DNA of 64,000 nucleotides from Afipia massiliensis (lineage in GTDB: Bacteria; Pseudomonadota; Alphaproteobacteria; Rhizobiales; Xanthobacteraceae), in contig NZ_JACHIJ010000001.1 in assembly GCF_014203115.1 (NCBI RefSeq), forward strand, positions 682,001 to 746,000, in the 5' to 3' direction. Made by a program: the position numbers and the translations under genes. Positions 52,837 to 61,560 of this stretch are shown here, piece by piece; position 1 is the stretch's first letter, and the number at the start of each line of letters is the position of its first letter. Below the pieces are notes generated by a model, which did no database searches, was not told the origin of the DNA, and saw only the letters and a list, made by a program, of their open reading frames with translations.

Positions 52837-54030
52837 TCAATTGCGCGGCGGCTGCGCGGGAATCGGCGGCGGCGGATCGGCCGAGATCGCGACGGCCGAA
52901 CCGGACTGGAGCTTGAGCTGTCCCACGGCGACGACACGATCGCCGGGTTTTACGCCGCTGGTAATGACGACCCGCCCGTGAATGCGAGGACCGGTCTTCA
53001 CAAAGGTCCGGTCCGTCTTCAGCGAAGCCTTCCCGTCCGCATCCTTGGTTTCGGTGATCAGCCAGACGGAATCGCCGTAGAGCGTGTAGTCAACAGCGGT
53101 CTCCGGCACGGTGACCACCGCAGGCTTCGGCGGCAGTTCAACTGTGGTGGTCGCAAACATGCCGGGTTGCAGGATACGGTCCGGGTTCGCCAGCGTGGCC
53201 TGAATCCGCACGTTGCGGGTGTCGGCACTGATCTGCGGCTCGATCGTAGTGATCTTGCCCTCGAAGGTGCGGCCCGGATAGGCGTCCACAACGATGCGAA
53301 CGGTCTGGCCGACATTGAGAACCGCGCGGTCCTTTTCAGTCGCCGTGAAGTTCAGGAACAGTTGCGACAGATCGGTCAACGAGACGATCTGCGTTCCGGC
53401 GCTCAGATACTGGCCGAGTTCGACCATACGCACGCCAAGGTCGCCGTCGAACGGCGCCTTGATCCGCTTCTGCGAAATGATCGCTTCGGTCTTGGCAACC
53501 GCTGCCTGGGCCTGATCGAAAGCCGCCTGGGACTGGTCGACGGTCGCCTGCGGACCGAAACTCTTCGCTGCCAACGCCTTGGCACGATCAAGCGCAAGCG
53601 AGGCAGCCAGTGTCTGTGCCTTGTAGCTGGCAAGGTCGCTCTGGTCCGGCGCATCAAATATTTGAAGGAGCGGATCGCCCGCCTTCACCTTCGCGCCTGC
53701 CGTGAACAGTATCTCGGTGACACGGCCGTTGACGTCGGTGGTGACGTTGACCTGATGAACCGCGGCGAGATCGCCGACGCCGGTCAGCAGGTTCGGCAGT
53801 ACTTCCGATTTCGCTTCAGCAACGGCAACGTTGGTCGGCGGCGGCTTCATGCTGGCGAAGTATTTTTTGATTCCTTCGCTACGAAGGTGGTTGAAGCCGA
53901 CAATGACCACCAGCAACAGCGCAAGTGCGCCGCCGATGATGATCATCCAGCGCCGCATACGCACCGGCTTGTGCTGCGTCTTTTCGCTCGACGAAGGGGG
54001 CTGATGAGAAGGTGTGCTCTTGGCGTCCAT
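52837..54030 (-). CDS. RND efflux membrane-fusion protein
   Basis: 397 residues from the ATG at 54030 (MDAKSTPSHQ). One N-terminal membrane helix (WMIIIGGALALLLVVIVGF) anchors it in place of a lipoprotein signal. The barrel-sandwich region is split by an alpha hairpin rich in Ala and Gln (DQSQAAFDQAQAAVAKTEAI). The lipoyl-like parts include VNGRVTEILFTAGAKVKAGD and IKAPFDGDLGVRMVELGQYL. The C-terminus has a Pro tail (PPPPIPAQPPRN). It bridges the RND pump and an outer-membrane channel. It begins one base after the tetR stop, so tetR, this gene and the pump are one operon. Confidence 0.94.
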   Translation of the reverse strand: MDAKSTPSHQPPSSSEKTQHKPVRMRRWMIIIGGALALLLVVIVGFNHLRSEGIKKYFASMKPPPTNVAVAEAKSEVLPNLLTGVGDLAAVHQVNVTTDVNGRVTEILFTAGAKVKAGDPLLQIFDAPDQSDLASYKAQTLAASLALDRAKALAAKSFGPQATVDQSQAAFDQAQAAVAKTEAIISQKRIKAPFDGDLGVRMVELGQYLSAGTQIVSLTDLSQLFLNFTATEKDRAVLNVGQTVRIVVDAYPGRTFEGKITTIEPQISADTRNVRIQATLANPDRILQPGMFATTTVELPPKPAVVTVPETAVDYTLYGDSVWLITETKDADGKASLKTDRTFVKTGPRIHGRVVITSGVKPGDRVVAVGQLKLQSGSAVAISADPPPPIPAQPPRN

Positions 54031-54031
54031 G

Positions 54032-54733
54032 TTATGCACTTTCCGCAATCCGGACCGCCGCATCCGAGAGCGGTGGAACGGTATCCAAATAAGAATTGAT
54101 AGCCCGGCCGCTCATTCCGATTCCTCGCAGAATGAACTGGCAAATCTGACGTTCGAAGTCCGGTGCGCTGGGATACGTCAACGAGGGAGTCGCAGGAAGC
54201 CTTGCCAGGGCAATCATGTGAACAACCTGATGCGCGAACCAGAAAAGGTTTAGCGATTCTCCCTCGACCCGCTCCACGTCGCCCGCTTCGATGGCGCTTT
54301 CAAGCGAGGCCTTGAAGATGGGGCCGATCAGGTCTCCGATTTTGTCATAGAGCAGCCTTGCGAATTCGCCATCGGTCAACTGGCTGGAGATTAGCAGCCT
54401 GACGCGCTGGGCGTCTTCCTGATCCGGCGCATCGGTGGCGCGTATAAAATGCACAACCATTTCGCGGATAAGAATGACTAGCGTCGCCGTCGATGGTTTC
54501 AGCTCGCGCAGCCGAATCAGCTCCGGATCCGCCTCACAGGCTTCCGCGAGAATTTCGGTATAGAGTGCGGCTTTAGTTGGGAAATGCTTGAACAGCAGCC
54601 CCTCGGAGATGCCTGCGGCCTGCGCGACGCTGCGCGTCGTCGTCCCCGCAAAACCGTACAGGGCGAAACAACGTTTGGCCGCTTCCAGGATTTGCTCCCG
54701 GCGGAGATCGCTTGTCAGTCTGATGGTGCTCAT
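54032..54733 (-). CDS. TetR/AcrR family transcriptional regulator
   Basis: 233 residues from the ATG at 54733. The HTH region is REQILEAAKRCFALYGFAGT then TTRSVAQAAGISEGLLFKHF, typical TetR. The C-terminal ligand domain (about 75-220) is hydrophobic. It is the first gene of the efflux operon, and a dyad operator overlaps its own promoter (54741-54756), so it represses itself and the pump until the ligand binds. The open frame extending to 54853 passes through the operator and is not coding. Confidence 0.93.
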   Translation of the reverse strand: MSTIRLTSDLRREQILEAAKRCFALYGFAGTTTRSVAQAAGISEGLLFKHFPTKAALYTEILAEACEADPELIRLRELKPSTATLVILIREMVVHFIRATDAPDQEDAQRVRLLISSQLTDGEFARLLYDKIGDLIGPIFKASLESAIEAGDVERVEGESLNLFWFAHQVVHMIALARLPATPSLTYPSAPDFERQICQFILRGIGMSGRAINSYLDTVPPLSDAAVRIAESA

Positions 54734-54740
54734 TCGGCGT

Positions 54741-54771
54741 GTGAGTAAGCACTCACTTAGCCCAAAGTCAA
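54741..54771 (-). promoter_or_regulatory. Promoter and TetR operator of the efflux operon
   Basis: GTGAGT-AAGC-ACTCAC (54741-54756) is a perfect 6-base dyad with a 4-base centre. On the minus strand a TTGACT -35 box (54766-54771) is followed 17 bases later by a CTTACT -10-like box inside this dyad. Repressor binding would therefore cover the promoter. The dyad is read directly; the box assignment is by consensus. Confidence 0.7.
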
Positions 54772-55087
54772 TCGGATTTGCTGCTCTGCAGCGCGCAATT
54801 CCGCCACATTTGAACCACTGCGCGCCCCGCCGCACAGGGCACCGGCACCGCATACTGATCCGTCGGCGTGGAACAGCGCGTCATCGCGACGAACGCGCCG
54901 GTTCCCTGTGTTGATTGTCCCGCGTTCGGCTCACAACCAACCCGCGTTGCAATGTTCTGACGCTGCCCAGAAAGGAGGTCTTGCCTAAATCGATCGAACC
55001 CGCCTCAATGCGCTCCAACGAATGGTCCCTGCGTCAGCAGGAAGACCGCAAGGCCCGTAATGAACAGGGTCACGAGGGGGAGATGGT
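54772..55087. other. 316-base intergenic region without a recognisable gene
   Basis: The space between the tetR promoter and the TRAP permease gene shows no ORF with homology that I can support on either strand. It holds the leader of the TRAP operon, ending in a strong GAGGGGGAG ribosome site before the ATG at 55088. A run AAAGGAGG near 54973-54980 resembles a second ribosome site and may be the trace of a lost small gene. Confidence 0.5.
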
Positions 55088-57103
55088 ATGACGACGGTAA
55101 ATACACCGCCGGGCAGTGACCCGACGGTCATTTCCGACGAGGCTTTGCGCAAGGCCGAGGAATTCATCGAAGCGGATGAGGGAGCGACCAACAGGCTCGG
55201 CGGACTGGCCGGCCAGACCGTCACCGTCATCGCCATCGCAATGAGCCTGTTTCATCTGTATGCGGCCTACGCGATCGTCCCGACGCAGGAACTGCGCTAC
55301 ACTCACGTCGCGTTCACGCTGGTGCTCAGCTTCCTGCTGTTTCCATTGGCCGCGCGCTTTCGCAACCGCGTGCGCTGGTGGGATGTGATCCCCGGCATTC
55401 TTGCCGTCGCGACCATCGCCTACGCATTGTCGGGCGGCGACGATTTCACCGACCGAGCCACGACGCCCGATCGCTGGGACGTTATCGTCGGCATCATCTT
55501 TATCGTCCTCGTGCTGGAGGCGACCCGCCGCACCACGGGCGCGATCATGCCAGTGGTCGCCGTCTTTTTCATCGCCTATGCGATGCTGGGCCCGCATCTC
55601 CCTGCCCCCTGGACGCACCGAGGCTATGACCTGTCGCGGCTGGTCGGACATCTATTCATCACGCTCGAAGGTATTTTTGGCGTCGCGGTCGATGTGTCGG
55701 CGACGCTGATCATCCTGTTCACGATCTTCGGGGCGTTTCTCCAGCAGTCGGGTGCCGGAAAATTCTTCATCGATTTCTCGCTGGCGATGATGGGCGGCAA
55801 GCCGAACAGTGCCGGGCGCACCGTGGTGCTGTCATCATTCCTCCTCGGCGGGCCGTCAGGATCGGGCGTCGCCACGACAGTGATGATCGGCACCGTCGCC
55901 TATCCGATGATGAAGAAGGCCGGCTTCGAGAAAAACGCCGCCGGCGGACTTCTCGCCGCGGGCGGACTTGGAGCCATCCTGTCGCCGCCGGTGCTGGGCG
56001 CTGCGGCGTTCCTGATCGCCGAGTTTCTCAAGATCAGCTATCTCGACGTGATCTGGATGGCGACCATCCCGACCTGTCTCTATTACCTCTCGCTGCTGAT
56101 TATGGTCGAGCTTGACGCCAAGCGCTTCCATGCGCGCGACGTCGACTTCAAACCGGAGTTGTCGCTCGGCACAATGACCAAGCGGTACGGCTTCCACTTC
56201 ATCTCCCTCATCGCCGTCGTCTTCTTCATGGTGATCGGTTATTCGCCGGCATTGTCGGTGTTCTACGCGATCATCACCACATTCGCGCTGAGCTTCCTGC
56301 GCAAGGATACCGCGCTGATGCCTCCGAAGCTGAAGCGCGCGCTGGCTGATGGATCAATCGGTGCGCTCAATGCCGCCACGACCTGCGCATGCGCCGGCAT
56401 CGTCGTCGGCATCGTGACGCTGACGGGGCTCGGCCTGAAGTTCTCGTCGATCGTGATTGCCTACGCCGGCGGCAGCCTGCTGCTGACGGCGATCTACACG
56501 GCGCTGATCGTCTGGATCATCGGACTCGCCGTGCCTGTCACGGCGTCCTACATCATTTGCGCGGTGATCGCGGCCCCTGCCCTGATCAAGCTCGGGGTAC
56601 CGGACTACGCCGCGCACATGTTCATCTTCTACTATGCGGTGCTCTCCGAGGTCTCGCCGCCGACGGCGCTTTCGCCTTTCGCGGCAGCCGCCATCACCGG
56701 CGGAGATCCCTACAAGACCACGCTGCAATCGTGGAAATACACCCTGCCCGCGTTCCTGGTGCCGTTCGTATTCGTGCTGGACCCGCAGGGCGTCGGACTG
56801 CTGCTCAACATTCCGAAAGGCGGCTCGTGGGTTGACGTCGCCGAAATCACCCTCAAAACCACGCTCGGCCTGATGGCGCTGGCGGCGGCTGCACAGGGCT
56901 GGGTCTTGCGGCGTACGACGTTGATCGAGCGCGGGCTGCTGATCCTCTCGGGGCTTCTGCTGGTGTTCCCGAGCCTGATCGAAGCTCTGATCGAAGCGGC
57001 GATTGGTCGCGATATCTCTTATACTTATGTACCCGGCGTCCTGATCGGATTGGGGGTATTGTTATGGCAGGCAAAGGGGCCGGCGCTTCAACGACCGGCC
57101 TGA
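55088..57103 (+). CDS. TRAP transporter fused permease (DctQ-DctM type, TAXI-linked)
   Basis: 671 residues. After a hydrophilic N-terminus come membrane segments 45-65, 75-92, 98-115 and 130-165 (the small-subunit part), then the large DctM part from about 195 with LFTIFGAFLQQSGAGKFFID, LLGGPSGSGVATTVMIGTVA and YYAVLSEVSPPTALSPFAAA, all standard in this family. Fused permeases of this type work with TAXI receptors, and one follows 25 bases downstream. The system imports organic anions by a sodium or proton gradient. Confidence 0.94.
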   Translation: MTTVNTPPGSDPTVISDEALRKAEEFIEADEGATNRLGGLAGQTVTVIAIAMSLFHLYAAYAIVPTQELRYTHVAFTLVLSFLLFPLAARFRNRVRWWDVIPGILAVATIAYALSGGDDFTDRATTPDRWDVIVGIIFIVLVLEATRRTTGAIMPVVAVFFIAYAMLGPHLPAPWTHRGYDLSRLVGHLFITLEGIFGVAVDVSATLIILFTIFGAFLQQSGAGKFFIDFSLAMMGGKPNSAGRTVVLSSFLLGGPSGSGVATTVMIGTVAYPMMKKAGFEKNAAGGLLAAGGLGAILSPPVLGAAAFLIAEFLKISYLDVIWMATIPTCLYYLSLLIMVELDAKRFHARDVDFKPELSLGTMTKRYGFHFISLIAVVFFMVIGYSPALSVFYAIITTFALSFLRKDTALMPPKLKRALADGSIGALNAATTCACAGIVVGIVTLTGLGLKFSSIVIAYAGGSLLLTAIYTALIVWIIGLAVPVTASYIICAVIAAPALIKLGVPDYAAHMFIFYYAVLSEVSPPTALSPFAAAAITGGDPYKTTLQSWKYTLPAFLVPFVFVLDPQGVGLLLNIPKGGSWVDVAEITLKTTLGLMALAAAAQGWVLRRTTLIERGLLILSGLLLVFPSLIEALIEAAIGRDISYTYVPGVLIGLGVLLWQAKGPALQRPA

Positions 57104-57128
57104 ACGTTTCACAGGGAGGAACACTGGA

Positions 57129-58097
57129 ATGAAAAGAACGACAAAAATCGCTGCGGTGCTTGCCGTCGCGCTATCCGCTGGGCTGGCGCTGACCGCCCAC
57201 GCACAGCAGAAGACGATGGCGATCGGAACGGGCGGCACCGGCGGCGTGTACTACCCGCTCGGCGGCGCGATCGCGAACGTCCTGTCTAAAAACCTGCCGA
57301 ACGTGCAGGCCACCGCGGAAGTCACCGGCGGCTCGGTTGACAACCTCAAGCTCATCGGCACCGGGAAAAACGAACTCGGATTCACGATGGCCGATGCGGC
57401 GCTCGACGCCTACAAGGGCGAGGACAAGTTCAAGAGCGGAAAGATTCCGCTGCAGGCGCTCCTCGTGGTTTATCCGAACCGCATGCATGTCGTGACCGTT
57501 GAGAGCACCGGCATCAAGACGATGGCCGACCTCAAGGGCAAGCGCGTCTCCACCGGCTCGCCCGGCGGCGCGACCGAGGTCATGGCCTTCCGCGTGATCG
57601 AGGCTGCCGGTCTCGACAAGGACAAGGACATGAAGCGCGAACGCCTCGGCGTCGCGGAATCCGTCAACGCCATCAAGGACGGCAAGATCGACGCGTTCTT
57701 CTGGGTCGGCGGCATTCCCACCGCATCGGTCACCGACCTCGCCGCCACACCCGGCGTCAAGCTCAAGCTGATCGACCACGCCGACGTCGTCGAGAAAATG
57801 AATGCCAAGTACGGCAAGCTCTATAGCGCCGGCATCATCAAGGCCGGATCGTATCCAGGCTACGACGTCGACAACAAGATGGCCGAGGTCTGGAACATCA
57901 TCGTCACCGGCGACAAGATGAGCAACGACGACGCCTACAACATCGTCAAGACGCTGGTGGAGAAGAAGGCCGATATCGTCGCCGTGCACAAGGAAGCGGA
58001 AAGCTTCTCGCTCGACAACCAGGTCCAGGATCGCTCCCCGGTTCCGTTCCATCCCGGCGCGATGAAATACTTCAAGGAAAAGGGCAAGGGCGGCTAG
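57129..58097 (+). CDS. TRAP transporter TAXI-family substrate-binding protein
   Basis: 322 residues. A signal peptide (AAVLAVALSAGLALTAHAQQ, cleavage after AHA) precedes the TAXI motif IGTGGTGGVYYPLGGAIANV. DLKGKRVSTGSPGGATEVMA and DGKIDAFFWVGGIPTASVTD are conserved. TAXI ligands described so far include glutamate and 2-oxoglutarate, but most are unknown. GGGAGG lies about eight bases before the ATG. Co-transcribed with the fused permease and ended by a strong terminator at 58121. Confidence 0.95.
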   Translation: MKRTTKIAAVLAVALSAGLALTAHAQQKTMAIGTGGTGGVYYPLGGAIANVLSKNLPNVQATAEVTGGSVDNLKLIGTGKNELGFTMADAALDAYKGEDKFKSGKIPLQALLVVYPNRMHVVTVESTGIKTMADLKGKRVSTGSPGGATEVMAFRVIEAAGLDKDKDMKRERLGVAESVNAIKDGKIDAFFWVGGIPTASVTDLAATPGVKLKLIDHADVVEKMNAKYGKLYSAGIIKAGSYPGYDVDNKMAEVWNIIVTGDKMSNDDAYNIVKTLVEKKADIVAVHKEAESFSLDNQVQDRSPVPFHPGAMKYFKEKGKGG

Positions 58098-58120
58098 GCC
58101 CAAGCCAAATTGCTTCGATG

Positions 58121-58147
58121 AACCCCGGCTTCGCGCCGGGGTTTTTC
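58121..58147 (+). terminator. Rho-independent terminator of the TRAP operon
   Basis: AACCCCGGC (58121-58129) pairs perfectly with GCCGGGGTT (58135-58143) around TTCGC, followed by TTTTC. It is 23 bases after the receptor stop codon and is the clearest intrinsic terminator in the window. Confidence 0.92.
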
Positions 58148-58153
58148 GTTGCA

Positions 58154-59404
58154 CTATAGAATGTCCTTCGGCGCATCCCGATCAATCGCGAAATCGTCGA
58201 ACCACGGCTGATGGTTGCCTGCAATCGACGCTGCGATCATGCGCGAAGCGAGATAGCTGTAGGTGATGCCGTTGCCACCGTAACCGTACGCCGCATGAAT
58301 ACGCGGATGACCGGGCACACGCCCGATCAGCGGCAATCCGTCAGTCGTCGTGCCAAACGTTCCGGACCACACGAATTCGGCCACCGGCTCGGCATGCGAC
58401 CACAGTCCGTTCAGCTTGCGCAGGATGGTCTCCGCCTTCGCCGGCATCAACTTGTCGCGTGCTTCCGGCTCGATCACCTGATCGTCGTCCTCGCCGCCCA
58501 TGATGATCCGGTTGTCCCGCGTCGTGCGTGCGTAACTGTAATTCTCGGAAGCTTCCCAGATCAACGTGCCATCGCGCCAGATTGCGCCGGCCGCCTGCGG
58601 AGGTGTCGCGACGGCCCAGCTCGACGAAATCTTGTGAAGACTGGAGGTGAGAAATTCCGGCATCACATAGCCCGTCGCGAGAACGACCTGCTTCGCCTCG
58701 ATCACATGACCGCTGTCGAGTTCGACAACGACCGCCTGCCCGCTGTTTTCATAGTTTTCAGCGCTGGCATCGAAGATCTTGGCACCATGCGACGTCGCCA
58801 TCGCCAGCAGTGCCTGACACAGCAACAACGGGTCCGCATCCGCCGAGCCTATCGAGTGGATCGCTGCCTCCCGGTAGAGGCCGAACTGTTCCAGCAGCGT
58901 CAGGTGATCCAGATATTCGCCGGGCAGCCCGGCACGCATGCGAAGCGCGTGTTCGGCCTGCAATTCGCGCGCACCGACTTTGCCTGCCGCCAGATACAGC
59001 GAACGCTTGTGCCGCATGCCGCATGCGAGTTGGTGCTTATTCACCAGTTCAGCCAGCCCGCTGACCGCGCTGAAGCTGCGGCGATAGGCGTTCGCGGCAC
59101 GCTCGAATCCATACATGGCGGTGAGATCGCTCAGGGAGCTGTCGATCTCCCACAGCAGCATCGCGGTGCTCGCTGTCGTGCTGCCGAGACCCGGGCGCTG
59201 CCGGTCGATGATACAGACCTCATGGCCCTGCGATGCAAGATGCTCGGCCGCCAGCGAGCCGGTGACGCCGGCGCCGACAACGAGAATCTCACAGCGGAAA
59301 TCCCGGTCGACGGACGGGCGGACGGGCTGCACGAGCCGGTGGCTCCACGGCGACGTGCCTCCGCGCAAATCGTTTTGCCGAACTCTCTCTGGATCGAACA
59401 TCAT
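58154..59404 (-). CDS. FAD-dependent oxidoreductase (DAO family, amine/amino-acid oxidase-like)
   Basis: About 416 residues from the ATG at 59404 or 59401. The FAD dinucleotide loop is ILVVGAGVTGSLAAEHLASQ, ending in an acidic CIIDRQ. STTASTAMLLWEIDSSL and the late GTFGTTTDGLPLIGRVPGH then YGYGGNGITYSYLASRMIAA are typical of the glycine oxidase/PuuB-like DAO family. It probably oxidises an amine or amino acid. It is downstream of tctA on the same strand after a conspicuous hairpin (59413-59454) that ends eight bases before the start. It is convergent with the TRAP operon. Confidence 0.88.
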   Translation of the reverse strand: MMFDPERVRQNDLRGGTSPWSHRLVQPVRPSVDRDFRCEILVVGAGVTGSLAAEHLASQGHEVCIIDRQRPGLGSTTASTAMLLWEIDSSLSDLTAMYGFERAANAYRRSFSAVSGLAELVNKHQLACGMRHKRSLYLAAGKVGARELQAEHALRMRAGLPGEYLDHLTLLEQFGLYREAAIHSIGSADADPLLLCQALLAMATSHGAKIFDASAENYENSGQAVVVELDSGHVIEAKQVVLATGYVMPEFLTSSLHKISSSWAVATPPQAAGAIWRDGTLIWEASENYSYARTTRDNRIIMGGEDDDQVIEPEARDKLMPAKAETILRKLNGLWSHAEPVAEFVWSGTFGTTTDGLPLIGRVPGHPRIHAAYGYGGNGITYSYLASRMIAASIAGNHQPWFDDFAIDRDAPKDIL

Positions 59405-59412
59405 TCGCTTCA

Positions 59413-59454
59413 ATCATGGCTGGAAACGGCACCCCCGTGTGCCGCAGCCATGAT
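59413..59454 (-). other. Strong hairpin in the oxidoreductase leader
   Basis: ATCATGGCTG (59413-59422) pairs with CAGCCATGAT (59445-59454), and inside it CGGCAC (59427-59432) pairs with GTGCCG (59439-59444), giving 16 perfect pairs with a GAAA bulge (59423-59426) and a 6-base loop. It lies between the tctA stop and the FAD oxidoreductase start, where no ordinary Shine-Dalgarno is evident. Confidence 0.6.
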
Positions 59455-59483
59455 GACGCCAGAACGTGGCAAAAGTTCCGCCG

Positions 59484-60992
59484 TCAGGCCCCCTCGTCCA
59501 GCGCGACCAGCTCACGCTTCTTGCGCAGCGCCGGCAGCAGAGGCGCGATCAGCAGGATCGCGGCCACCGCGAGGCAGACCGCCGAGATCGGGCGCTGCAC
59601 GAATGTCATAAGATCGCCCTGCGACAGGATCAGCGACTTGCGCAGGTTGTTCTCCATCAGCGGTCCGAGCACGAATGCGAGAACCAGCGGGGCCGGCTCG
59701 TATCCGAACTTGCGCATCAGGTAGCCGATGACGCCGAAGCCGACCATGACGTAGACGTCGAAGACATTGTTGCTGCTGCAATAAACGCCGACGATGGTGA
59801 ACAGCAGGATCATCGGAAACAGCACGTTGTAGGGCAGCTTCAGCAACTGCACCCACATGCCGATCAGCGGCAGGTTGAGGATCAGCAACATGACGTTGCC
59901 GATATACATGCTGGCGATGATGCCCCAGAACAATCCGGGATTCTGGGTGATCAGCAGCGGTCCCGGCTGAAGACCGTGGATGACGAAGGCGCCGAGCAGC
60001 AGCGCCATCACGACGTTCGGCGGAATTCCCAGCGTCAGCAGCGGGATGAACGCGCCGCCAGCCGCGGCGTTGTTGGCCGCTTCGGGCCCGGCGACACCTT
60101 CGATGGCGCCCTTGCCGAAGCGCTCCGGCGTTTTCGACAGGCGCTTCTCCAGCGCATAGGAGCCGAATGAAGCAACCACCGCGCCGCCGCCCGGCAGAAT
60201 GCCGAGGAAGAATCCGAGGATCGTTCCGCGCCCCATCGGTCCGGCGCTGGCCTTCCAGTCGGCCTTGCTGGGCAAAAGGTGCGAGATTTTCGCACTGATG
60301 ACGTCCCGCTTGATGACCTGTTCGATATTGATCAGGACTTCGGCGACGCCGAACAGACCCATCACCACCGGCACCAGGCCGATGCCATCGATCAGTTCGA
60401 GACGGCCGAATGTCAGCCGCGGCATCGCGTTGATGCTGTCCAGCCCGATCAGGCCGAGCACGACGCCGATACACGCCATCAGCAGCGCCTTGGCCATCGA
60501 GCCCTGGGTGAGGAATGTCAGCACGACGAGGCCGAGCACCATCAGGCTGAAATATTCAGCCGGACCGAACGCAACCGCGACGCTGGCGAGCGAGGGCGCG
60601 ATCAGCATCAATGCAATCAGCGAGAACGTGCCTGCGATGAATGAGCCGAGCGCGGAGATGCCGAGCGCCGGCCCGGCCCGCCCCTGCTTCGCCATCTGGT
60701 GACCGTCGAGACATGTCACGACCGACGCCGCCTCGCCCGGAATATTGACGAGGATCGACGTGGTCGATCCGCCATACATCGAGCCGTAGTAGATGCCGGC
60801 CATCATGATGATGCCGGACTCGGGCGTGCCGGACAGCGTCACCGGCAGCAGCAGCGACATCGCCGAGATCGGACCAATGCCCGGCAGCACGCCGACCAGC
60901 GTGCCGATGAACACGCCGATGAAACAGTAAAGCAGGTTGACCGGCTGAAGCGCGACGCCGAGACCGTGCGAGACGTTAACGAGAACATCCAT
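59484..60992 (-). CDS. tctA: Tripartite tricarboxylate transporter permease TctA
   Basis: 502 residues with about ten to twelve membrane segments. [20 protein letters not shown] near the N-terminus and the repeat block [20 protein letters not shown] near residue 260 are the duplicated TctA signatures; [20 protein letters not shown] is also conserved. TctA is the large channel subunit for carboxylate uptake with TctB and the TctC receptor. It follows tctB by 12 bases. Confidence 0.95.
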   Translation of the reverse strand: MDVLVNVSHGLGVALQPVNLLYCFIGVFIGTLVGVLPGIGPISAMSLLLPVTLSGTPESGIIMMAGIYYGSMYGGSTTSILVNIPGEAASVVTCLDGHQMAKQGRAGPALGISALGSFIAGTFSLIALMLIAPSLASVAVAFGPAEYFSLMVLGLVVLTFLTQGSMAKALLMACIGVVLGLIGLDSINAMPRLTFGRLELIDGIGLVPVVMGLFGVAEVLINIEQVIKRDVISAKISHLLPSKADWKASAGPMGRGTILGFFLGILPGGGAVVASFGSYALEKRLSKTPERFGKGAIEGVAGPEAANNAAAGGAFIPLLTLGIPPNVVMALLLGAFVIHGLQPGPLLITQNPGLFWGIIASMYIGNVMLLILNLPLIGMWVQLLKLPYNVLFPMILLFTIVGVYCSSNNVFDVYVMVGFGVIGYLMRKFGYEPAPLVLAFVLGPLMENNLRKSLILSQGDLMTFVQRPISAVCLAVAAILLIAPLLPALRKKRELVALDEGA

Positions 60993-61004
60993 GAGCTTGC
61001 CCGA

Positions 61005-61490
61005 TCAACCGATACCGAAAATGCCCGAAGGCAACTGGATAAGGAGCGCGCGCTTCAGCACCCACCAGACGCCGAGCGGCGCCAGTACCGCGAGCGGAAT
61101 CGCCAACGTCCAGCGCACCGGGTCGATGACACGCAGCAGCAGCAACAGCAGCGGGATCGACGACAGGAGAAACCCGAGCGGCTCAAAGAGGAATGCGAAT
61201 AGTGAGAGGCAAGCGATGACGACCAGCGGCTTGGTCCAGCGCGTTCCGGCCCACAGCGACCCGACTGTCGGCCCTCCTTCCGTGACTGCCGCGATAATGA
61301 TCGACAGCGCGAACAGGCACATCAGGATGCCCGTATAGAACAGAACGAATCCTGATCCGGGATCGTTGATGATTCCGATCTTGAGCTTGTAGCCCGACCA
61401 GATCACGAACATGCCGAGCGCGAGCCCGACCAGCCCCCCCCATAGTTCGGAGTTGTTCAGTCCGTTTTTTGCACGGCCCGCCTCTGCCAT
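61005..61490 (-). CDS. tctB: Tripartite tricarboxylate transporter small subunit TctB
   Basis: 161 residues with four membrane segments (about 17-35, 48-68, 88-112 and 118-150). DPGSGFVLFYTGILMCLFAL and FEPLGFLLSSIPLLLLLLRV fit the TctB family; such proteins are poorly conserved, and the place between tctC and tctA settles the call. Confidence 0.9.
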   Translation of the reverse strand: MAEAGRAKNGLNNSELWGGLVGLALGMFVIWSGYKLKIGIINDPGSGFVLFYTGILMCLFALSIIIAAVTEGGPTVGSLWAGTRWTKPLVVIACLSLFAFLFEPLGFLLSSIPLLLLLLRVIDPVRWTLAIPLAVLAPLGVWWVLKRALLIQLPSGIFGIG

Positions 61491-61515
61491 CGCCGATCTC
61501 CCCCAAGCGTCAGAT

Positions 61516-61542
61516 CAGGGCCCGCGGCAAGCGCGAGCCCTG
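61516..61542 (-). terminator. Stem-loop between tctC and tctB
   Basis: CAGGGCCCGCG (61516-61526) pairs with CGCGAGCCCTG (61532-61542) over 11 positions, including one G-U pair, around GCAAG. It follows the receptor gene on the transcribed strand and precedes the membrane subunits, as at the Liv operon. It may limit read-through or stabilise the tctC message. Confidence 0.6.
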
Positions 61543-61560
61543 CATTAAGCGCGCAGACCT

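Noticed and set aside
52723-54099. 458-codon plus-strand open frame across the membrane-fusion protein gene
   Set aside because: Antisense to a conserved gene and crosses the tetR junction; no family features.
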